A DNA stretch of 64,000 nt from JASLCR01 sp964384345 (GTDB taxonomy: Bacteria; Patescibacteriota; Saccharimonadia; Saccharimonadales; Saccharimonadaceae): contig CAYLKD010000003.1 of the NCBI GenBank assembly GCA_964384345.1, positions 1-64,000 of the forward strand, read 5' to 3'. Each line of letters opens with the position of its first letter. Position 1 is the stretch's first letter. Shown in pieces: positions 58,093-64,000 of the stretch. Below the pieces are notes generated by a model. That model ran no database searches. It was not told the DNA's origin and saw only the letters and a program-made list of their open reading frames with translations. The position numbers were made by a program, and so were the translations under genes.

Positions 58093-58263
58093 ATGAAACA
58101 AATGGCTCTACTCGGTGCAACAATCTTCGGAGCAGTGGGCGCATACCTACCAGTACTATTTGGAGATAGCGATCCGTTTAGTGGGTGGAGTATTCTCTGG
58201 AGTACGGTTGGTGGTCTAATCGGTATCTGGGTTGGCGTGAAACTCTACAAACAAATGCAATGA
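58093..58263 (+). CDS. 56-residue small membrane protein
   Basis: A short protein with two hydrophobic segments (ALLGATIFGAVGAYLPVLF, residues 5-23, and ILWSTVGGLIGIWVGVKLY, 34-52) joined by the acidic loop GDSDPFSG. TATACT (58081-58086) ends exactly 6 nt before ATG, and the stop overlaps tilS by 4 bases (ATGA), two independent signs that it is a gene. Function unknown; cotranscribed with tilS. Confidence 0.75.
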   Translation: MKQMALLGATIFGAVGAYLPVLFGDSDPFSGWSILWSTVGGLIGIWVGVKLYKQMQ

Positions 58264-59087
58264 AGTATATCGTCGCGGTTTCTGGCGGGGTAGATTCGGT
58301 TGTTCTTCTTGATATGATCCAGAAACGGATACACTCGCAAATAATTGTTGCCCATTTTGATCATGGTATTCGCAAAGAATCTGAGGCAGATGCCCGATTT
58401 GTTGAAGCGTTAGCAAAACAATATCAACTTCCCTTTCAATTACGACGCGAAGAACTCGGATCATCAGCAAGTGAGGAGCTTGCTCGGAATAGACGGTATG
58501 AGTTTTTGCACAAACTTGCTGCAGAGCACGAAGCGAAACTTATCACTGCGCATCATCAAGACGATTTAGTTGAAACAGTCGCGCATAATTTTGTGCGTGG
58601 AACAGGGTGGCGAGGCTTAGCTGTGTTTGGTGATACAAGGATATTGCGACCGCTTATTGCGAAAACAAAAAACGAGCTATATGAATATGCGCTAAACCAC
58701 AATCTAGAATGGGTCGAGGATGAGACGAACCGACAGGATACCTACACGCGTAACCGCCTGAGAAAGCAACTAAGTAAACTTTCGAGTGGCGATAAAAAAG
58801 CCGTATTTACCCTTTACTATCGCCAACACGAACTCGCGGCGCGCATACACTCGCAGCTCGTCGTAACTCAAGACAAGACAAGATCGCGTTATTTTATGAC
58901 AATGATAGATGAACTTGTCGCCCTTGAACTACTGCGACACATCACTAACGGTGCGTTGACTCGTCCGCAGCTTCAGCGACTATTACTCGCAATTAAAACG
59001 TACCGAGCAGGCACCGTGTGCGAAGCTGGATCCGGCGTAGTTGTTCGATTCACACAGCGCAACTTCATTGTTGAAACTACACCTTAA
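58260..59087 (+). CDS. tilS: tRNA(Ile)-lysidine synthase
   Basis: Adds lysidine to C34 of tRNA-Ile(CAU), so it reads AUA. The PP-loop VAVSGGVDSVVLLDM is at the N-terminus; HFDHGIRKESEADARF and ITAHHQDDLVETVAHNFVRGTG complete the N-type ATP-pyrophosphatase core. At 275 residues it is much shorter than E. coli TilS (432) and lacks the two C-terminal domains. Start at 58260 because the PP-loop must begin there and the 56-residue gene ends there. Its substrate is one of the CAU tRNAs in this window. Confidence 0.93.
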   Translation: MKYIVAVSGGVDSVVLLDMIQKRIHSQIIVAHFDHGIRKESEADARFVEALAKQYQLPFQLRREELGSSASEELARNRRYEFLHKLAAEHEAKLITAHHQDDLVETVAHNFVRGTGWRGLAVFGDTRILRPLIAKTKNELYEYALNHNLEWVEDETNRQDTYTRNRLRKQLSKLSSGDKKAVFTLYYRQHELAARIHSQLVVTQDKTRSRYFMTMIDELVALELLRHITNGALTRPQLQRLLLAIKTYRAGTVCEAGSGVVVRFTQRNFIVETTP

Positions 59088-59155
59088 CTGCTATAATAAA
59101 AACAGATATAAGTGTGCCGTGACTACTAACCTGAAAGGATCATGATAACTTTTTT

Positions 59156-61030
59156 ATGCCAGCGATGAAGAAACCACCAAAGAAATCTTTTTCAAACAAC
59201 TTGCGACTCGTTCTGTTTTGGATCGTAATGGTCGTTATAATTTCTGCTGCCTTTGCTTTTAGCAATCCTCAAAGCAATTTGAAAAGCGTGCCAATCTCTG
59301 ACGTTATTGCTGGCGCAAACAGCGGTGATGTAACAAAAATCCAGGCTCAGGGCGATGATCTTACTATTACTCGAAAAGGTCAAGATAAGCCAACTGAAAA
59401 GTCATATGTACAAGGTGGTGCGGGCACGTTATTGTCAAAAGACATTCTGAATGAAAAGGGCAAGAAAACAATTTCTGATAGTGCCCCAAGCCAAACTGGA
59501 AACACTATTTGGAATATCGCCATCATTTTCATCCCTGTGCTTTTGATCGGTGCCCTCTTCTTCTTTATGATGCGACAGGCGCAGGGACAGAATAACCAAG
59601 CGCTTGGGTTTGGAAAGAGTAAAGCCAAGCTATATGGACTCGATAAAGAAAAAGTAGTCTTTGATGATATTGCTGGTAATGACTCAGCGAAACAGGACCT
59701 CGAAGAAGTTGTCGATTTCTTAAAACATCCAAAAAAGTATCAAGAACTCGGCGCCAAAATACCAAAGGGAGTGTTGCTTGTTGGAAATCCAGGTACTGGT
59801 AAAACGATGCTGGCACGAGCAGTAGCAGGTGAAGCAAACGTTCCATTTTTCTCTATCTCTGGTTCAGAATTCGTCGAAATGTTTGTTGGTGTTGGTGCAT
59901 CACGTGTGCGTGACCTTTTTGCCAAAGCAAAAAAGAATTCACCAGCAATTATATTTATTGATGAGATTGATGCTGTTGGACGAAAACGTGGCTCAGGAAT
60001 GGGAGGCGGTCATGATGAGCGAGAGCAAACCTTAAACCAAATTCTTGTTGAAATGGATGGATTCGAAACGGGAACAAACGTTATCGTACTCGCTGCAACG
60101 AACCGTGCAGATGTTCTTGATCCAGCATTGCTTCGACCAGGTCGATTTGATCGTCGAACAAATATAATGTTGCCGGAACGACGTGACCGTGAAGCAATAT
60201 TAAAAGTTCATTTCAAAAATAAGCCATCCGATGAAACTGTCAACCTCGATAAACTTGCTGCAAAAACAGCTGGATCAAGTGGTGCTGACCTCGCAAACAT
60301 TGCAAACGAAGCAGCGATTGTTGCAGCGCGTCGTAATTCGAAGAAAATATCGGGCGCGGATTTAACTGAAGCGTTTGAAAAAGTAGCCATCGGTCCAGAA
60401 CGCAAAACGAAGATCATGAATGATAAAGAAAAAGAACTGACAGCCTATCATGAAGCTGGTCATGCAATCGTTGGTCATGTCTTACCGGATTCTGATCCTG
60501 TACACAAGGTTACGATCATCCCGCGCGGCGGTACTGGTGGAGTCACCTGGTTCTTGCCCCCCGAGGATAAAAGTTATACAAATGTGTATGAGTTTAAAGA
60601 TATTTTAGCGCGTGCGCTGGGTGGCCGTATCGCCGAAAAGATCATTTACGGCGATGATGGCATCACGACAGGCGCTGGTTCGGATCTGCGCAAAGCGACT
60701 GAAATCGCCCGTGATATGGTAATCGAGCAGGGCATGGGACAGAAGCTCCGTGACCAAGTATTTCACGAAGACAACGGCGGCATGATGTTTGATAAGATGA
60801 CTCACGATCGTCCATACAGCAACGATACTGCAAAGATTATCGACGAAGAAGTAAAAGGTCTAATGCAAGAAGCTGCTAAGCGAGCTGAGCTAGTATTGCA
60901 AGGGAATCGTGAAAGTCTTGATGCATTAGCGAATGCGTTGCTCAAAGAAGAAACACTTGAAGAAGATGCGGTCAAGACCATATTACACAACGTCAACTTA
61001 CCAAAGGAAGCAATGCTACACCACGCGTAG
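59156..61030 (+). CDS. ftsH: ATP-dependent zinc metalloprotease FtsH
   Basis: A 624-residue membrane AAA protease. Two N-terminal helices (about 17-37 and 117-138) flank a short extracytoplasmic domain. The AAA module has Walker A GNPGTGKT (210-217), Walker B IIFIDEID, and the second region of homology around NRADVLDPALLRPGRFDR; the zinc site is HEAGH (432-436). It degrades membrane and misfolded proteins. The size and order are normal. Confidence 0.97.
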   Translation: MPAMKKPPKKSFSNNLRLVLFWIVMVVIISAAFAFSNPQSNLKSVPISDVIAGANSGDVTKIQAQGDDLTITRKGQDKPTEKSYVQGGAGTLLSKDILNEKGKKTISDSAPSQTGNTIWNIAIIFIPVLLIGALFFFMMRQAQGQNNQALGFGKSKAKLYGLDKEKVVFDDIAGNDSAKQDLEEVVDFLKHPKKYQELGAKIPKGVLLVGNPGTGKTMLARAVAGEANVPFFSISGSEFVEMFVGVGASRVRDLFAKAKKNSPAIIFIDEIDAVGRKRGSGMGGGHDEREQTLNQILVEMDGFETGTNVIVLAATNRADVLDPALLRPGRFDRRTNIMLPERRDREAILKVHFKNKPSDETVNLDKLAAKTAGSSGADLANIANEAAIVAARRNSKKISGADLTEAFEKVAIGPERKTKIMNDKEKELTAYHEAGHAIVGHVLPDSDPVHKVTIIPRGGTGGVTWFLPPEDKSYTNVYEFKDILARALGGRIAEKIIYGDDGITTGAGSDLRKATEIARDMVIEQGMGQKLRDQVFHEDNGGMMFDKMTHDRPYSNDTAKIIDEEVKGLMQEAAKRAELVLQGNRESLDALANALLKEETLEEDAVKTILHNVNLPKEAMLHHA

Positions 61031-61045
61031 CTAGCTAACATATAG

Positions 61046-62686
61046 ATGGGTCGCGTCCGTTCCGTCGTCGCTAAGGCAAATCAAAAAGTAACCGTCCAGC
61101 TTGCGGCGATTCTGCTCTCGAGCGCGACACTCATCTCGTTTATTTTCGGATTTCTTAGACTGCGTTTGTTAAATGCTGCATATTATGACAGCTACAAATC
61201 AGGACTTGATGCATATGTAGCAGCGTTTAAGGTTCCTGACTTCATGTTCTTCATACTTGTATCTGGCGCACTCAGTGTGACATTTATACCTGTTTTTAAT
61301 CAACGATTAATGACTGGTAACAAAAAGTCTGCTTGGGAGTTATCAAGTAGCATGATCAATTTGATGGCAGCTGCTACTTTAGTCGCAAGTGTTTTGATCA
61401 TAATCTTTGCAGATCCATTGATGCGCTATATTATTGCGCCTCACTTGAGTGAAGCGAGCATGGGTCTAGCTATTAGTATGATGAGGGTAATTGCAGTTAA
61501 TCCTTTTCTATTTGCAATTGCTACGGTACTTGCCAGTATTCAACAAGCAGTCGGACGATTTGCATTTTTCACACTTGCACCAATTTTGTACAACATCGGT
61601 ATAGTTATCGGAATTACCGTATTTACCAATGGAATCACACTATTTGGTTGGCAAATCTTTGAAGGCGGAATAATGGGTGTTGCACTTGGTGTTGTCTTCG
61701 GCTCGATTTTGCAGCTTTTAGTAAGTAGTATCGGACTGATTGGTCTCGGATTCGACTACCAGTTTAAGATTTTTTGGAAAAATAAAGGTTTTCGCAAAGT
61801 CTTGAAGCTGCTCCCACCACGATCAATTGATCAGGGAATGGACTACATTGTTGGTATTGTTGAAACAAATATTGCATCAAGATTTCGCCAAGCAGGAACA
61901 TTGACTGCCTATGACCAAGCTTCGACCTTACACATGGCTCCGATAAATTTGATAGGAGTGGCAATTAGTACTGCTGTTTTTCCTAGAATGACAGAACGGC
62001 TGAGCGAGGGTAGAGTTGACTTATTCAAGAGTGAATTGCAAAGCGTTATTCGTGTTATCATTTGGTTATCACTACCAGTCGCTATATTTACTTTCTTTAC
62101 CCGAGGCTATATTGTAAACTTCATTAAAAATGGAGGCGATCCCTTGATGGCAGGGCTTCTAGGAGCGCTGGCTGTTGCTATCTTATTCCGTTCGATCTAT
62201 TTTATATCTGCTCGTAGTTTTTATGCGCAGCAAGATACGAAAACGCCACTATATATCTCTATATTTGCCATTGCACTTAATATAGCTCTCGCTATTTGGT
62301 TTACTGCCGGGCTCGGTGCAGATGCATACGGGTTAGCATGGGCTCAATCAATTACTAGCGTAGTTGAAGTTGCTATTTTATTTGCCGTTATGTCGACACG
62401 AATAAAGGGGTTGTTTGATCGACCCTTTTGGAGCGCAATTAGTCGTATGGTAAGCGCCACTGGTTTCATGGCGCTGGTAAGCTATGTCGCGGTTACGCTT
62501 TTGCCGCTAACTGCGCAGGACGATAGATTTATTGAATCGTTTCCAAAATTTTGTATTATCGGCATTATTTGTATGGGTTCGTATGTAGCTTTTTCGCGTA
62601 TATTAAAACTTACAGAAGCAAATCCCGTTATAACAATTGTTCGTCGACTATTGTTTGGTCGTATGAAAAATATAGGTGGAAAGTAA
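61046..62686 (+). CDS. murJ: Lipid II flippase MurJ
   Basis: A 546-residue, 14-helix membrane protein of the MviN/MurJ group (MOP superfamily). It starts with a basic segment, then FGFLRLRLLNAAYYDSYKSGLDAYVAAFKVPDF, the typical first helices, and later RSIYFISARSFYAQQDTKTPL. It flips lipid II across the membrane for peptidoglycan assembly. Together with murC it shows a functional wall pathway. Located 15 bases after ftsH. Confidence 0.93.
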   Translation: MGRVRSVVAKANQKVTVQLAAILLSSATLISFIFGFLRLRLLNAAYYDSYKSGLDAYVAAFKVPDFMFFILVSGALSVTFIPVFNQRLMTGNKKSAWELSSSMINLMAAATLVASVLIIIFADPLMRYIIAPHLSEASMGLAISMMRVIAVNPFLFAIATVLASIQQAVGRFAFFTLAPILYNIGIVIGITVFTNGITLFGWQIFEGGIMGVALGVVFGSILQLLVSSIGLIGLGFDYQFKIFWKNKGFRKVLKLLPPRSIDQGMDYIVGIVETNIASRFRQAGTLTAYDQASTLHMAPINLIGVAISTAVFPRMTERLSEGRVDLFKSELQSVIRVIIWLSLPVAIFTFFTRGYIVNFIKNGGDPLMAGLLGALAVAILFRSIYFISARSFYAQQDTKTPLYISIFAIALNIALAIWFTAGLGADAYGLAWAQSITSVVEVAILFAVMSTRIKGLFDRPFWSAISRMVSATGFMALVSYVAVTLLPLTAQDDRFIESFPKFCIIGIICMGSYVAFSRILKLTEANPVITIVRRLLFGRMKNIGGK

Positions 62687-62693
62687 TTTAAGT

Positions 62694-64000
62694 ATGTCTA
62701 ATTCTATTCGTAATTTTTGTATCATTGCCCACATTGATCATGGAAAAAGCACTCTCGCCGATAGAATGATGGAAGTAACCGGTACCGTTCAAAAGCGTGA
62801 TATGAAGTCACAGCTGCTCGATTCAATGGATCTCGAACGAGAAAAAGGTATTACTATTAAACTAACGCCCGTTAGAATGCACTACAAAGGCACTGATCTC
62901 AACCTTATTGATACTCCTGGGCACGTTGACTTTAGTTATGAGGTGTCACGTTCACTTGAAGCATGTGAAGGCGCCGTGTTAGTAGTCGATGCGAGTCAAG
63001 GTATACAGGCGCAAACATTAGCTAATGTCTACCTTGCGCTTGAAGCAAATCTTGAAATTATTCCGGTGCTCAACAAAGTCGACTTGCCTGCCGCCGATGT
63101 TCCACGCGTGTCAAAAGAAGTTATCAATCTGCTTGGCTGCAAAGACGAAGATATTATCAAAATTTCGGCAAAAACTGGTGAAAACGTCGATCAGGTGCTG
63201 GATGCGATTCTTGAACGTGTCCCAGAGCCACGCGGCGACGCGGCAGCTCCAACCCGGGCATTGATATTTGATAGTTATTACGACGACTACCGCGGTGTTG
63301 TACTCTATATACGCGTTGTGGACGGCAGTATCAAAAAAGCGGACATTATCGAAATGCTTGCAACTGGTGCACATGGTATTGCACTTGAAGTAGGAACGCT
63401 CAGCCCAATGATGTTGCCCGGTTCAGAAATTGCTAGCGGTGAGATTGGTTACATAGTGACTAATTTGAAAACGACGCGAGATGCGAGAGTTGGTGATACT
63501 ATCACGACAAAACGTTCTCATACTGATTCGCAACTACCTGGTTATCAGCACGTAAAGCCATTTGTGTATGCTGGATTCTTCCCTGTATCAAATGAGGATT
63601 ATAACGACCTCAAAGAAGCTATCGAGAAGTTATCACTCAGTGATTCTGCTTTGCAATTTGAGCCAGAGAATTCGCCAGTGCTTGGGTTTGGCGTGCGTAT
63701 TGGCTTTTTGGGATTGCTGCATATGGATATTGTTCGCGAACGACTCGAGCGTGAGTACAATCTCGATCTAGTGGTTACTAATCCTAGCACTGACTACCAA
63801 GTCACTACGACGACCAGTGACGAGCTTGATATAAAATCTGCTGCGGAGCTACCAGATGTCACAAAAGTGAAGGAAATTCGTGAGCCATGGATCAATGGGG
63901 AAATAATTGTACCGAGCGAATACATTGGTGCTGTTATCCAACTAATCGTCACAAAACGTGGTCAGCAAAAGAATCTGAGCTATATCGACGAGCGTGCGTT
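62694..64000 (+). CDS. lepA: Elongation factor 4 (LepA), 3' truncated by window edge
   Basis: Translational GTPase that binds stalled ribosomes and can back-translocate tRNA. About 435 codons are visible. G1 HIDHGKST (residues 13-20), DTPGHVDF, and NKVDLP are canonical; the LepA-specific segment around GFGVRIGFLGLLHMDIVRERLEREY and TNPSTDYQV is present. The C-terminal part (and the rest of domain IV and the unique end) lies beyond the window. The ATG is 8 bases after the murJ stop, in the same direction. Confidence 0.96.
   Translation, partial: MSNSIRNFCIIAHIDHGKSTLADRMMEVTGTVQKRDMKSQLLDSMDLEREKGITIKLTPVRMHYKGTDLNLIDTPGHVDFSYEVSRSLEACEGAVLVVDASQGIQAQTLANVYLALEANLEIIPVLNKVDLPAADVPRVSKEVINLLGCKDEDIIKISAKTGENVDQVLDAILERVPEPRGDAAAPTRALIFDSYYDDYRGVVLYIRVVDGSIKKADIIEMLATGAHGIALEVGTLSPMMLPGSEIASGEIGYIVTNLKTTRDARVGDTITTKRSHTDSQLPGYQHVKPFVYAGFFPVSNEDYNDLKEAIEKLSLSDSALQFEPENSPVLGFGVRIGFLGLLHMDIVRERLEREYNLDLVVTNPSTDYQVTTTTSDELDIKSAAELPDVTKVKEIREPWINGEIIVPSEYIGAVIQLIVTKRGQQKNLSYIDERA

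Overview
This window most probably comes from a Saccharibacteria-like (TM7, CPR/Patescibacteria) genome. The evidence is indirect: very compact genes, many short secreted or single-membrane-span proteins of no obvious family, a reduced atpD-atpC pair, a minimal cell-wall and division set (MurC, MurJ, an FtsB-like protein, FtsH), and no long biosynthetic operons. The standard code is used; TGA is a normal stop, which argues against the CPR lineages that read TGA as glycine. Base composition is moderate except for a GC-rich gene at 38.1-40.2 kb and an AT-rich block at about 44.6-50.3 kb.

Layout. 0-1.3 kb: end of the ATP synthase operon. 1.3-10.5 kb: a cell-surface locus with four paralogous secreted proteins (2455, 3324, 4952, 8225), two membrane-anchored DUF916-like proteins (6087, 9495), an anchored PKD-domain protein (7195) and, divergently, a bactofilin-like surface protein. 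10.5-21 kb: small enzymes and transporters (MMPL, AbrB-linked DHA2 efflux pump, CorA, DsbA-like oxidoreductase, CBS-domain protein, CPA2 antiporter) plus an isolated small transcription unit at 17.1-17.4 kb. 21-30.7 kb: aspS, a DMT exporter, a repair cluster (msrA, metallo-beta-lactamase, alkA, with divergent mutY), tsaC, trmB-like, Nudix. 30.7-38 kb: HD-like protein, murC, MFS, a small-RNA candidate and an ABC exporter. 38.1-40.2 kb: a GC-rich secreted protein that looks acquired. 40.4-44.3 kb: two CAU tRNAs, FtsB-like, and a three-gene operon with a flavoprotein that has lost its redox disulfide. 44.6-52.1 kb: an accessory block (Cas2-like SinR-family protein, AAA ATPase + RloB pair, membrane-anchored HNH nuclease, large serine recombinase whose end runs into a tRNA). 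52.1-58 kb: a MarR-flanked extracytoplasmic redox/copper cluster (His/Met-rich protein, cupredoxin, ferric-reductase-like protein, alpha/beta hydrolase, DipZ-like protein). 58-64 kb: tilS, ftsH, murJ and the start of lepA.

Two themes stand out. First, promoter architecture: about twenty genes have a -10 hexamer (TATAAT, TATACT, TACAAT, TACTAT and similar) ending only 6-10 nt before the start codon and no Shine-Dalgarno sequence, which predicts leaderless mRNAs; genes inside operons instead carry good AGGAGG-type sites. Several leaderless genes are arranged as divergent pairs with 25-45 bp between start codons, or share palindromic -10 boxes. Second, the surface locus looks like a CPR counterpart of the Gram-positive WxL/DUF916 surface systems, with a previously unlabelled two-domain secreted family as the variable partner.

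All calls come from reading the sequence and comparing it with remembered family motifs; no database search was run.
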